Shown one piece after another: positions 38,054 through 46,058 of a stretch of DNA of 64,000 nt (position 1 is the first letter of the stretch; each line of letters begins with the position of its first letter). The notes below the pieces were generated by a model. The model did not search any database and had not been told where the DNA came from. It saw nothing but the letters and a program-made list of their open reading frames with translations. The DNA comes from Micrococcus terreus. Lineage in GTDB: Bacteria > Actinomycetota > Actinomycetes > Actinomycetales > Micrococcaceae. The translations under genes were made by a program, and so were the position numbers. The DNA lies in NCBI RefSeq assembly GCF_900116905.1, contig NZ_FPCG01000001.1, positions 248,001 to 312,000 of the forward strand. The letters are read 5' to 3'.

Positions 38054-38282
38054 GCCCACACCGGGACCGGGAACGGGCCGCGGGCGCCGTCGGGGCCACC
38101 GCCGAGCTGACGTCCCCGGCACTGGTCCGGCCACGGCCGATGCGCCGGAGCCGCCGCGTGAGCTGACCGCCCAGAGCAGGGCCGGGTCCGCCGGTGCTGC
38201 AGCGGACCGGACCCCGCTCACCGAGCGGGACCGGTGGCTGCTGGAGCAGCGTCCTCCGCACTGGGGTCCGTCCTCGGGCTGA
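38040..38282 (+). CDS. Small conserved protein with RDRWLLEQRPPHW tail
   Basis: The protein is 80 aa, starting at a GTG that overlaps the end of the helicase-like gene by 14 bp. The first 55 residues are basic and low-complexity (GRGRRRGHRRADVPG). The last 20 contain LTERDRWLLEQRPPHWG, which I recall as a conserved motif of short actinobacterial proteins; I know no function. The overlap implies translational coupling and a partner role to the large protein. Its 3' end overlaps the convergent SAF gene by 65 bp. Confidence 0.7.
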   Translation: MTSAEPTPGPGTGRGRRRGHRRADVPGTGPATADAPEPPRELTAQSRAGSAGAAADRTPLTERDRWLLEQRPPHWGPSSG

Positions 38283-38943
38283 GCACCACGGTCACCTCGG
38301 TCGCCGCCACGGCAGCGGCCACCGAGGCGCCGTCCTGCTCGGGGACGGCGATCACCACCACCGGCGGCATCGCCCTGTCCCGGATCTGCAGCACGCTGAC
38401 CGCACTGGTGATGACCTGGCCGTCGATCCCCACCACGTCCATCCGGTCGCCCACATCCAGCAGCTCCACCGCCGCAGGGTCCATCACGCGCACGGGGACC
38501 AGACGGTGACCGAACGGGGCCGCCGGGACCGGCATCCGATTCGGAGACCCGGATGCGGCGGCGCCGGGTTCAGCCTGTGCCTGCGGAGACCAGGCCGCTG
38601 GTGGATCGGCCGTCCACGGCACGGCCGCACCGGACGCGCTCGGAGAGGCCGAGGGCCCGGCCGCTCCGAGCGCCGACGGGACACTGGGCGAGGACGCGGG
38701 ACTCTGTGGGGCGGGGCTGAGCCCCAGGGCGATGGCCGCGATCAACGGCAGGGCGGCCACTCCCGCCCAGGCCATCCGCCGCCTGCGTGGCGGTGGTGAC
38801 GGGCCGTCGTCGGGAGGGAGCGCAGGATCCTGGGCACCGAGCCGGGTCGCGTCCAGGCGTGCGCGCAGACGGCGCCGTGCGGCACGCCGTGCGCTGGAGG
38901 TCGGAGCCGGGTCGCGGCGGTGCGGAAAGCGGAAGGAACGCAT
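38218..38943 (-). CDS. SAF domain membrane-anchored protein (CpaB/FlgA-like)
   Basis: The protein is 241 aa. A basic N-terminus of about 55 residues, one helix (MAWAGVAALPLIAAIALGL), and a Ser/Ala/Pro linker lead to a SAF domain at about residues 140-220 (LVPVRVMDPAAVELLDVGDRMDVVGID). Such proteins anchor outside the membrane, and relatives include the pilus factor CpaB. It is last in the order 5-FTHF ligase, FmdB, SAF protein, seen in other actinobacteria. A CCGTCGTCGG copy lies in the disordered N-terminus. Confidence 0.82.
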   Translation of the reverse strand: MRSFRFPHRRDPAPTSSARRAARRRLRARLDATRLGAQDPALPPDDGPSPPPRRRRMAWAGVAALPLIAAIALGLSPAPQSPASSPSVPSALGAAGPSASPSASGAAVPWTADPPAAWSPQAQAEPGAAASGSPNRMPVPAAPFGHRLVPVRVMDPAAVELLDVGDRMDVVGIDGQVITSAVSVLQIRDRAMPPVVVIAVPEQDGASVAAAVAATEVTVVLSPRTDPSAEDAAPAATGPAR

Positions 38944-39035
38944 GTGCTGATCTCAGCACCGCCGTGCTCACCACATCAGGCCCGCAGGGGTGGCTGTGCA
39001 GCGCCGGGGCCGGTCCGTCCGCTGTGCAGGAGAGG

Positions 39036-39371
39036 TCAGGACGAGCTCGAGGAGGAGCCACCCGCCGTGGACGAGGAGGAGCTCGAAGAGGAGGCCCCGC
39101 TGGTGGACCCGGCCGTGGACGCAGCTCCCTCAGAGGTCTTCGGGGACCCGGAGGCGCCCGATCCGCTCGCAGCGCTCGAGGTGTCCGTGCCGCCGGATCG
39201 GGAATCGGTGCGGTAGAAGCCCGATCCCTTGAACACCACGCCCACGGAGTTGAACAGTTTGCGCAGGGTGCCCTGGCACTGGGGGCACTCGGTCAGGGCG
39301 TCGTCCGAGAAGGACTGGACGGCGTCGAACTGGTGACCGCAGTCCTTGCAGGCGTAGGCGTAGGTGGGCAC
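39036..39371 (-). CDS. FmdB-family zinc-ribbon protein
   Basis: The protein is 111 aa. It begins MPTYAYACKDCGHQFDAVQS and has a second CxxC in LTECPQCQG, the FmdB/CxxC_CxxC_SSSS putative regulator domain that binds one zinc. The remaining 60 residues are Ser/Gly/Ala low complexity ending in a run of serines. The GTG start has AAAGGA upstream. A CIRCE element at 39403-39429 spans the predicted transcription start, implying HrcA control; the zinc ribbon may therefore belong to the protein-stress response. Biochemical role unknown. Confidence 0.9.
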   Translation of the reverse strand: MPTYAYACKDCGHQFDAVQSFSDDALTECPQCQGTLRKLFNSVGVVFKGSGFYRTDSRSGGTDTSSAASGSGASGSPKTSEGAASTAGSTSGASSSSSSSSTAGGSSSSSS

Positions 39372-39402
39372 GAGCGGAGTCCTTTCGCAGAGCCGGGAAT
39401 GG

Positions 39403-39429
39403 CTGGCACTCTCAAGTTTCGAGTGCCAA
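39403..39429. promoter_or_regulatory. CIRCE element upstream of fmdB-like gene
   Basis: CTGGCACTC, nine bases, GAGTGCCAA: an HrcA operator with correct spacing. It starts 32 bp before the FmdB GTG and touches the predicted -10 box. Confidence 0.85.
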
Positions 39430-39434
39430 TTCTA
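39429..39434 (-). promoter_or_regulatory. -10 box of fmdB-like gene
   Basis: TAGAAT on the minus strand predicts +1 near 39422, inside the CIRCE. The box overlaps the 3' end of the 5-FTHF cyclo-ligase gene. Confidence 0.55.
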
Positions 39435-40052
39435 CGCCTCTGGATCCGTCCAGCTGACACCCCGGGCGGTGACCACCGCATCCACTGGCTGATCGAACGA
39501 CTCCACCGGCAGCACTCCGGGGCGGACCAGCTCGTGCTCGAACACCGCCGCCACGGTCAGCGGGCCGCGTCCGGTGCGCTCACGCTCTGCTCGGAGGCCG
39601 TCCAGGAAACGGTCGTAGTACCCGCCTCCCTGTCCCATCCGGTAGCCGTGGGCGTCCACCACCAGGGCCGGCACCACCACCAGGTCCACCGTCTGCATGG
39701 TCCGGGCGGTCAAGCGGTCGCCGAGCGGCTCCTGGATCGGCGCCACCGAGCTGCGGCCCATCGACACATCCGGGAACCAGCGCACCCAGGACATCTGCCG
39801 CTCGGGCTCGATCACCGGGACCAGCACCTCCACGCCCTCGCGATGCAGCCGGGCATGCAGCCGCGCGGTGTCCGGCTCGGTCCCGTAGGACATCACCGAA
39901 GCCACCCTGCGGTGCTCGGCTCGCGGCAGATACCACTGCAGCAGGGCCTCGGTGAGTGCGGCCGACTGTGCCGCGCGCACCGGGAGCGGGAGGTCACGAC
40001 GACGGCCACGCCAGTCCTCGCGGAAGCGCGCCTTCTCTGCGGGTGTGGTCAT
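39432..40052 (-). CDS. 5-formyltetrahydrofolate cyclo-ligase
   Basis: The protein is 206 aa. Marks are the N-terminal basic KARFREDWRGRRRDL, MSYGTEPDT, and the ATP/folate-binding C-terminal block VVPALVVDAHGYRMGQGGGYYDRFL, the family signature. It converts 5-formyl-THF to 5,10-methenyl-THF with ATP. The ATG giving MTTPAEK is preferred; upstream reading is antisense to the GNAT gene. It is divergent from that gene, 70 bp away. Confidence 0.93.
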   Translation of the reverse strand: MTTPAEKARFREDWRGRRRDLPLPVRAAQSAALTEALLQWYLPRAEHRRVASVMSYGTEPDTARLHARLHREGVEVLVPVIEPERQMSWVRWFPDVSMGRSSVAPIQEPLGDRLTARTMQTVDLVVVPALVVDAHGYRMGQGGGYYDRFLDGLRAERERTGRGPLTVAAVFEHELVRPGVLPVESFDQPVDAVVTARGVSWTDPEA

Positions 40053-40110
40053 GGTCCCATGGTGCCAGCCGGCGCGGACGCGGCAGCGCCGGCCCGGGAG
40101 ACGGCGCCGA

Positions 40111-40116
40111 TACGCT
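40111..40116 (+). promoter_or_regulatory. -10 box for leaderless GNAT transcript
   Basis: TACGCT ends six bases before the ATG at 40123, predicting +1 on the start codon. Confidence 0.55.
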
Positions 40117-40122
40117 GGTCTC

Positions 40123-40752
40123 ATGACCCGCCTCGACACCCTGCACCCGCACCGCTGGCCGGTGGTGCTGGAGCACGGGGACCTCGTGCTGCGTCCCCTC
40201 CGCCGAGCAGACCAGATCGAGTGGGAGTCGGTGCGGCACCGCAACCGTGAGTGGCTCGGCCCCTGGGACGCCACCAGTCCGCTGCCGCACACCGCGCCGA
40301 TGACCTTCGGCCAGATGGTCCGCAAGCTCAACCGACAGGGGCGGCAGGGAGTCGGACTGCCCTGGCTGATCTGCGTGCGGACCTCCGTGGGGTCGGCGCC
40401 GGTGATCGCCGGGCAGCTCAGCGTCTCGAGCATCGTCTACGGCTCGGCCCGTTCGGCCGCCGTGGGGTACTGGATCGACCGTGACCGTGCCGGCCAGGGG
40501 CTGATGCCCACCGCCGTGGCCCTGGCCACCGACTACTGCTTCCAGGTCATGGGGCTGCACCGGATGGAGATCAACCTGCGCCCGGAGAACGGTCCGAGCC
40601 GCCGTGTGGCCGAGAAGCTGGGCTTCCGGCTGGAGGGCCTGCGCCGGGACTTCCTGCACATCGACGGCCAGTGGCGTGACCATGACGCCTATGCCATCAC
40701 CGCTCCGGAGGTGCCGGAGGGACTGCTCTCTCGCCTGCTGGAACGGGGTTGA
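40123..40752 (+). CDS. GNAT-family N-acetyltransferase (RimJ/RimL-like)
   Basis: The protein is 209 aa. It starts with LVLRPLRRADQIEWESVR, has the acetyl-CoA binding strand-loop VGYWIDRDRAGQGLMPTAVA, and ends with HRMEINLRPENGPSRRVAEK then LGFRLEGLRRDFLHIDGQWRD, typical of RimJ/RimL enzymes that acetylate protein N-termini. In other actinobacteria such a gene sits by the 5-FTHF ligase, usually with galU and moeA, which are missing here. The start is set by the leaderless promoter. Confidence 0.92.
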   Translation: MTRLDTLHPHRWPVVLEHGDLVLRPLRRADQIEWESVRHRNREWLGPWDATSPLPHTAPMTFGQMVRKLNRQGRQGVGLPWLICVRTSVGSAPVIAGQLSVSSIVYGSARSAAVGYWIDRDRAGQGLMPTAVALATDYCFQVMGLHRMEINLRPENGPSRRVAEKLGFRLEGLRRDFLHIDGQWRDHDAYAITAPEVPEGLLSRLLERG

Positions 40753-40986
40753 GCATCCGATACTGCGTGGCGAATCACAACGGTGTAGTTTTGTCCCTGT
40801 ACCGTGTGACGTGTGGATGGAGGCGCCGGTAGTCTGGTCAGGTCGCTCAGTGAGGCACTGAGTCTGCTTCCGGACATCCATATCCACGCCTCACTGGTGC
40901 TGTGCGCACTGGTTCTCGGCTGGATGGTGGCCATCCATCGGAGGGCAGACGCGCAGACGCCGCCCCGCCGTATCCGGAGGAAGATC

Positions 40987-41775
40987 ATGCAGAGCACCCA
41001 GCAGACCGGTTCCGCCACCGCCGCAGGCGCTGCCGCGGGCTCCGCGCCGTCCTCGGGACCCCACCGCTCCCTGGTCTCCCTGGCACGTGCGGCCCGCCCC
41101 TCGCTCGGGTCCACCGCCGTCACCCCCCGCTCGTTCACCATCCGTTGGGACCGCACCGCAATCGCCCTCCTGGTGGTGCTCGGACTGCTCACCGCCGTGA
41201 TCACCGGCCTGGCCGCCCTCTTCGGGGCACCCACCGGCGCCGTGGCCGGCATCAGCCTTCTCGTGGCGGCCCTCGGCGTGGCTGGACTGCGCCTGCTGGC
41301 GCTGCGGGACCGCAAGCGCCGCACCGACCGTCAGATCGAGGCGGCCTTCGAGGAGGCCGCAGCCCCCGCCTCCGTCGGCACCGTGTTCGATGCCGCCGCC
41401 TCCGCACCCTGGGCAGTGCGCACCGCCGCTGCCGCCGAGAAGGATTCCGCCTCGGTGGAGGAGCCGGACACGGCCCCGGACGTCTCGGCCTCCACGCCGG
41501 GTCCCGCGAACGAGTCCGCCACCGAGCAGACCGTTCCCTCCGCCGCACGCGCCACTGCTCCCACCCAGCTCTCGGTGCCCCGCCCCACCTACCTGGACGC
41601 TCCGGAGGCCGTGCGCCCCGAGCCGCAGCCGCTGGAGCTGCCCGAGGTCAAGACCGCCCAGCCCGGCACCCGTCTGAAGGACGGCGTCTCGGCCGAGTAC
41701 ACCGCCCGGGTGCAGGCCAGCGCGAACCGCACCCTGGATCTGGACAAGGTGCTGGAGCGGCGCCGGGCCGTCTGA
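40987..41775 (+). CDS. Two-helix membrane protein, unknown function
   Basis: The protein is 262 aa from the ATG preceded by GGAGGAAG. Residues about 60-110 contain two adjacent helices (ALLVVLGLLTAVITGLAALF and VAGISLLVAALGVAGLRLLAL) followed by a basic stretch, then about 140 hydrophilic Ala/Pro/Thr/Glu-rich residues likely to be cytoplasmic. I recognise no domain. The same frame is open back to 40813 and includes a hydrophobic stretch (HASLVLCALVLGWMVAI), so a longer form with a third helix is possible, but it lacks a ribosome site. A TAGTCT -10 box lies at 40830-40835. Confidence 0.65.
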   Translation: MQSTQQTGSATAAGAAAGSAPSSGPHRSLVSLARAARPSLGSTAVTPRSFTIRWDRTAIALLVVLGLLTAVITGLAALFGAPTGAVAGISLLVAALGVAGLRLLALRDRKRRTDRQIEAAFEEAAAPASVGTVFDAAASAPWAVRTAAAAEKDSASVEEPDTAPDVSASTPGPANESATEQTVPSAARATAPTQLSVPRPTYLDAPEAVRPEPQPLELPEVKTAQPGTRLKDGVSAEYTARVQASANRTLDLDKVLERRRAV

Positions 41776-41820
41776 GACCTGCTGAACCGGCCGTCGTCGT
41801 GAATCCCCACGGGGCCTGAC

Positions 41821-43041
41821 ATGGCCCGTGACGCCGAACGGCGCCAGGTCTCCCACCTTGGCTCCTCCTCCGCGGACAGCCATCTGCAGGTCCTGTTGGA
41901 CCGCCACGGGATGACCCTGGACCGGTACCACCTGCGCGATCTCCAGCACCGTCCCGGGGCCGGCGCCACCGGCGTGTTCGAGGTCCATGCCCGCGGTCTC
42001 CACGGGCCCGAGCAGGAGCTGTTCATCGGACTGACCGCCGAGACCCTCCCCGAGGATGCGGCACTGCCCGTGGGGGAGGCGGCCGGAGCATCCTGGCGGG
42101 CCTGGTTCCATCCCCACGATCCGCTGCTGCCCGGTCTGGCCCTGGCCGCGGATCCCGATTCGGTGCGGTCGCTCTGGTCTGCGGGGGATCGTCTGACCGC
42201 TCTGCGCACCGTCAGCTACCGTCCCCTGCGCCGGGCGGTGCTGCGCGCCACCTTCGCCACCGCGTCCGAGCCTGGCCGGACGCCCCAGCCCCGGACGGTC
42301 TACCTCAAGGTGCTGCGGCAGGGGATGGCTGTCCCGTTGCACCGGCGTCACGTGGTCCTGGCTGACGCCGGCGTGCCCGTGGCTCCGGTGATCGGCCCGC
42401 CGGTGGCCGAGGTGCTCGCCTTGGGCGCGGGGCAGGGCAGACCCCTGGCCCAGGACCTGATGCAGGACGGTGCCGCCGGCCTGGACCCGGACCACCTGAT
42501 CGAGATCCTGGACCGGATGCCCCCGGAGATCACCGCCCTGCCCCATCGGGCGGCCTGGGCGGATCGCACGGCGGCCTACGGACGAGCGGCCGCCGTGGCG
42601 CTGCCTGCCCAGGAACGGCGGATCCTGGCTCTGGTGAAGGAGATCGAACGGCGGCTGCAGATCACCGACCGGGGGCCGGTGGTGCCGGCCCACGGGGACT
42701 TCTACGAGGCGAACCTGCTGGTGGAGGGGGACCGGGTGAGCTGTCTGCTGGACGTGGACGGCGCCGGGCCGGGCCACCGGGTGGACGACCTGGCCTGCTT
42801 CCTGGGGCATCTGGCGGTCCTGCCGGCCGTGGACCGCCGCTACATCCACACCCAGCGTGCCCTGGAGCGGTTCCACCGGTGCTTCGTCCAGACCGTGGAC
42901 GCGGCGGGCCTGGCCTGCCGGGCGGCGGCGGTGGCGCTGTCCCTGGTGGCCGGGGCACGGGACGCGGGCCGAGCCAGCTGGGAGCACGCCGCGCGCAGCC
43001 GGCTCGACGCCGCTGAGGCGCTGCTGCACCTGCCCCGCTGA
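41821..43041 (+). CDS. APH-fold phosphotransferase family protein
   Basis: The protein is 406 aa. Kinase-like motifs are PVVPAHGDFYEANLLV (catalytic loop, HGDxxxxN) near residue 290 and CLLDVDGAGPGHRVDDLACF (metal-binding Asp). The N-terminal lobe is divergent, with TVYLKVLRQG as the likely ATP-binding Lys strand. It probably phosphorylates a small molecule, perhaps a sugar or amino alcohol. There is no evidence for drug resistance. It lies 45 bp after the membrane protein gene and converges on the response regulator. Confidence 0.8.
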   Translation: MARDAERRQVSHLGSSSADSHLQVLLDRHGMTLDRYHLRDLQHRPGAGATGVFEVHARGLHGPEQELFIGLTAETLPEDAALPVGEAAGASWRAWFHPHDPLLPGLALAADPDSVRSLWSAGDRLTALRTVSYRPLRRAVLRATFATASEPGRTPQPRTVYLKVLRQGMAVPLHRRHVVLADAGVPVAPVIGPPVAEVLALGAGQGRPLAQDLMQDGAAGLDPDHLIEILDRMPPEITALPHRAAWADRTAAYGRAAAVALPAQERRILALVKEIERRLQITDRGPVVPAHGDFYEANLLVEGDRVSCLLDVDGAGPGHRVDDLACFLGHLAVLPAVDRRYIHTQRALERFHRCFVQTVDAAGLACRAAAVALSLVAGARDAGRASWEHAARSRLDAAEALLHLPR

Positions 43042-43059
43042 GCGGCTGCGTGCCGCGTC

Positions 43060-43755
43060 TCAGTCCTCGGGGGCGTAGTCCTTCTCGTCCACCAGCCGGT
43101 AGCCCACACCGCGGACCGTGACGATGCGTGAGGCCCCGAGCTTGTTGCGCAGGTAGCGCACATAGACGTCCACCACATTGGACCCGGGATCGAAGTCATA
43201 GCCCCACACCCGGGAGAGCAGCTGCTCGCGGCTCAGTGCCTGCCCGGGGTGGCGCAGGAAGGTCTCGGCCAGGGAGAACTCCCGGGCGGAGAGATCGACT
43301 TCGGAGCCGCCGATGGTCACGGTGTGGCGCACCGGGTCCATCTCCAGGTCCGCATGGCGCAGCACCGTGTCCTGGGCCGGCCCCGGGGTCTGGGGGTCCG
43401 GGCGCAGCCGCAGGCGCACGCGGGCCACCAGTTCGGCGAACCGGAACGGCTTGGGCATGTAGTCGTCCGCCCCGGAGGTCAGACCCGTGACGGTGTCGTC
43501 TGCCGAGGTGCGGGCGGTGAGGATGATGACCGGCAGCTCCTGGTCCTGGGCGCGGATGCGCTGGAGCACTTCGAAGCCGTCGATGTCCGGCAGTCCCAGG
43601 TCCAGGATGACCAGTTCGAATCCGCCGGTCAGCGCCAGCACCAGCCCTTCACGCCCCGTGGTGGCCACCGTGGTGGCGAACCCTTCGGCCTTGAGCCCCT
43701 TGGACACGAAGGCGCTGATGCGCGGTTCGTCCTCGATCATCAGGATCTGGTTCAT
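43060..43755 (-). CDS. OmpR-family response regulator
   Basis: The protein is 231 aa. The receiver domain has MIEDEPR, the phosphoacceptor in LVILDLGLPDIDG, and the Lys of ADDYMPKPF. The C-terminal winged helix ends with SREQLLSRVWGYDFDPGSNV then VDVYVRYLRNKLG. It is the DNA-binding partner of the kinase encoded just upstream, with an ATGA overlap. GATGAG repeats with an 11-bp period upstream of the operon are its candidate sites. It resembles the CutR/TcrA-type group by eye only. Confidence 0.94.
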   Translation of the reverse strand: MNQILMIEDEPRISAFVSKGLKAEGFATTVATTGREGLVLALTGGFELVILDLGLPDIDGFEVLQRIRAQDQELPVIILTARTSADDTVTGLTSGADDYMPKPFRFAELVARVRLRLRPDPQTPGPAQDTVLRHADLEMDPVRHTVTIGGSEVDLSAREFSLAETFLRHPGQALSREQLLSRVWGYDFDPGSNVVDVYVRYLRNKLGASRIVTVRGVGYRLVDEKDYAPED

Positions 43756-45332
43756 GCTCTCTCGTCCCTCTGGTCCTGCCGGGGCCCGAAGCCCCGGGTG
43801 CTGCTGGCACCGAGCGTCTCCGGTGCCGTGTCTGGATGGAGCTGGCCGTCGTCGGGGGCGTCCAGATCGCCCTCCGCGGGAAGGTCCAAATAGAAGGTGG
43901 ACCCCACCCCGGGAGCGGACTGGACGTCCACGGTCCCGCCGTGGGCACGGACGATCGCGGTGACGATGTTCAGACCCAGCCCCGAGCCTTCGGAGCGCGT
44001 GCTGTTGGCACCGCGTCCGAACCGCTCGAAGATCCGCTCCTGGTCCTCGGGGGCGATCCCGATGCCCTGGTCGCGGACCCAGAGCCGCAGTGTCCCGTTC
44101 AGCACCTGCGACCCGATGGAGACCTTCGTCCCCTCCTCCGAATAGCGTACGGCGTTGGAGGCCAGTTGGAGCCACGCCTGGGTGATGCGCTGGGCATCCA
44201 GGGGCACGACGACGTCCGCGGCGTGGTCCATGGTCCAGACGCGCGTGCCCAGCTGGGAGGCCTTGGCCACCACGGCGCGGGTCAGCTCCTGAACATCGGT
44301 CGGCTCGCGGTCCACGAAGTCGGGCCGGCCTGCCTTGGCCAGGGTGACGAGGTCGTCCACCAGGCGGCGCATCCGGTCCAGTTCGTCCAGGGCGGTGTCC
44401 CGGGACTCGGCCACGTCCTCCGGATCGGTGACGTCCTGGATCTCCAGGTTGCCCTGCACGATCGTGATGGGAGTGCGCAGCTCGTGGCCGACATCGTCCA
44501 GCAGCTGCCGCTGGGAGTCCACGGCACCCTCCACCCGGTCCAGCATCTGGTTGAAGGTGGAGGCCAGCTCAGCCACGTCATCGGAGCCGCTGACCGGGAC
44601 GCGCCGGCGCAGGTCCGTGGCGGAGATCTCCGAGGCGGTGTCCTGCAGGTCCCGCAGAGGACGCAGGAGCCTGCCCATCAGGACCCAGCCGATCAGGCAG
44701 ACCAGCAGCACCACGCCCAGCCCCACCAGGGAGTAGGTCAGGAAGGTGTTCTCCAGCTCGTCCAGCTCTGCATCATGGTCGTAGGCGAGCAGGAGCATGG
44801 CCGGGGTGTCGTCCCCGGAGAGCTGGACCACCACCAGCACCCCGCGGTAGTCGGTGACCGTGGTGCGGACCGACTCGATGATCGTGGAGGAGCGGTCAGA
44901 GTTGTCCAGAGCCCACTGCACCAGTTCCGGGTCGTTCTCCAGGCGCAGCTCCACGGCGTCATTGGCCGTCCAGGTGATCCGGCCGCCCTGGAAGCCGAGC
45001 ATGCCCTCGTTGCGGGCCGGCATGGTGCGCTGCATGGCCACGAAGACCAGCTGGTCGGCCTCGGTGAAGGGCTGGCCGGTGGCCGGGTCCACGCCTTCCT
45101 GGGCCAGGATCCGGTACTCCTCCACGGAGCGTTCCAGGGAGTCGTCGATCCTCTGGTTGATGGCGGTGCGCTGCAGGCCGTAGGCGGTGCCGCCGGAGAC
45201 CACCAGGGTCAGGGTGGTCAGCAGCACCAGTAGGGACATCAGGCGGGTGCGGACGGGCAGCCCGCGCCACCGCTGCAGGGAACGCGAGGCTCTCTCCGGG
45301 GTCGTGCGTCCGGAGCGGGACGAGGGGCTCAT
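43752..45332 (-). CDS. Two-component sensor histidine kinase
   Basis: The protein is 526 aa. Helix 1 is near residues 28-48 (LMSLLVLLTTLTLVVSGGTA), followed by an external sensor domain of about 140 residues, helix 2 near 195-215 (LVGLGVVLLVCLIGWVLM), HAMP, the HisKA box DDVGHELRTPITIVQGN and the ATPase with VRDQGIGIAPEDQERIFERF and GSGLGLNIV. It has Trk/CutS-like architecture. It overlaps the response regulator by 4 bp. The poly-Asp protein encoded 41 bp upstream may be its target or sensing partner. Confidence 0.94.
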   Translation of the reverse strand: MSPSSRSGRTTPERASRSLQRWRGLPVRTRLMSLLVLLTTLTLVVSGGTAYGLQRTAINQRIDDSLERSVEEYRILAQEGVDPATGQPFTEADQLVFVAMQRTMPARNEGMLGFQGGRITWTANDAVELRLENDPELVQWALDNSDRSSTIIESVRTTVTDYRGVLVVVQLSGDDTPAMLLLAYDHDAELDELENTFLTYSLVGLGVVLLVCLIGWVLMGRLLRPLRDLQDTASEISATDLRRRVPVSGSDDVAELASTFNQMLDRVEGAVDSQRQLLDDVGHELRTPITIVQGNLEIQDVTDPEDVAESRDTALDELDRMRRLVDDLVTLAKAGRPDFVDREPTDVQELTRAVVAKASQLGTRVWTMDHAADVVVPLDAQRITQAWLQLASNAVRYSEEGTKVSIGSQVLNGTLRLWVRDQGIGIAPEDQERIFERFGRGANSTRSEGSGLGLNIVTAIVRAHGGTVDVQSAPGVGSTFYLDLPAEGDLDAPDDGQLHPDTAPETLGASSTRGFGPRQDQRDERA

Positions 45333-45373
45333 GACGGGATCAGAGCGCGGGGGCCAGGCGGCCCGGCTGCGGC

Positions 45374-46045
45374 TCAGTCATCGTCATCGTCATCGTCGTC
45401 GTCCTCGTCATCATCCCAGTCGTCATCGTCATCGTCATCATCATCCCAGTCATCGTCGTCCCAGTCGTCATCATCGTCGTCGCCCACGTACGGTGCGGGT
45501 GCGGGAACCGGGACGGGAGCCGGTGCCTGTGACCGGCGGGGGGCGGTGCCGGTGGAGGATCCGGACCCTGAGGACGTGCCGGACCCGGTGGAGGTCCCTG
45601 CTCCGCTCGTGCCAGACCCGGAGGAGGTGCCCGATCCGCTCGTGCCGGCTCCGCCGGTGCCGGACCCGGAGGTGGTCCCTCGGGAGGCGGCGCGGGGAGG
45701 AGCTGCGGTGGTGGGTGCAGGCCGTGAGGAGATCTCGGGTCGCTTGAGCCGGTCCTCAGGGGCCGCCTGAGCGGCCTTCGTGGGTGAGGGGGAGGCTGAC
45801 GCCGAGGCGCTGGGGGAGGCGGAGGCAGTGGCCGACGCGGGGGACTCAGAGGTCCCGTCACCGGCCGACGGGGCGTTGCGGGCTCCCGGAGTGGCGGACT
45901 CTGAGCTCACCGCCAGCAGCGGACCCAGATCCACTGCTCCTGGGCGCGCTGAGGCCATGGCCACGCCGACGGCGGCGAGCACAGCCACGATCATCAGCGC
46001 CACGGCGGCTTTGAGTCCTGTTCCGGTGTCCTTCATGCCCTCCAT
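45374..46045 (-). CDS. Membrane-anchored protein with C-terminal poly-aspartate tail
   Basis: The protein is 223 aa. One N-terminal helix (KAAVALMIVAVLAAVGVAMA) acts as signal or anchor. About 110 residues of Ser/Thr/Ala/Pro and then Gly-Ser-Gly-Thr repeats follow, and the last 35 residues are Asp with four Trp and one Glu. The acidic tail should lie outside the membrane and could bind Ca2+, Mg2+, cationic peptides or basic wall polymers. It is the first gene of the operon with the two-component system. The start may be the fourth codon (ATG at 46036). No known family. Confidence 0.75.
   Translation of the reverse strand: MEGMKDTGTGLKAAVALMIVAVLAAVGVAMASARPGAVDLGPLLAVSSESATPGARNAPSAGDGTSESPASATASASPSASASASPSPTKAAQAAPEDRLKRPEISSRPAPTTAAPPRAASRGTTSGSGTGGAGTSGSGTSSGSGTSGAGTSTGSGTSSGSGSSTGTAPRRSQAPAPVPVPAPAPYVGDDDDDDWDDDDWDDDDDDDDDWDDDEDDDDDDDDD
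45377..45483. repeat. GAT/GAC trinucleotide repeat encoding the Asp tail
   Basis: About 105 bp of ATC/GTC triplets on the + strand, interrupted by CCA (Trp) codons. Such tracts are prone to length change. Confidence 0.85.
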
Positions 46046-46058
46046 GGTGCCGGAGCCC

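Noticed and set aside
41821..43041. Aminoglycoside resistance gene
   Set aside because: The protein has the APH catalytic loop, but the N-terminal lobe is divergent and no resistance or mobile context exists. The APH fold serves many substrates.
45377..45483. Trinucleotide tract as a CRISPR or regulatory repeat
   Set aside because: It is in frame and encodes the Asp tail; there are no spacers and no repeat unit longer than three bases.
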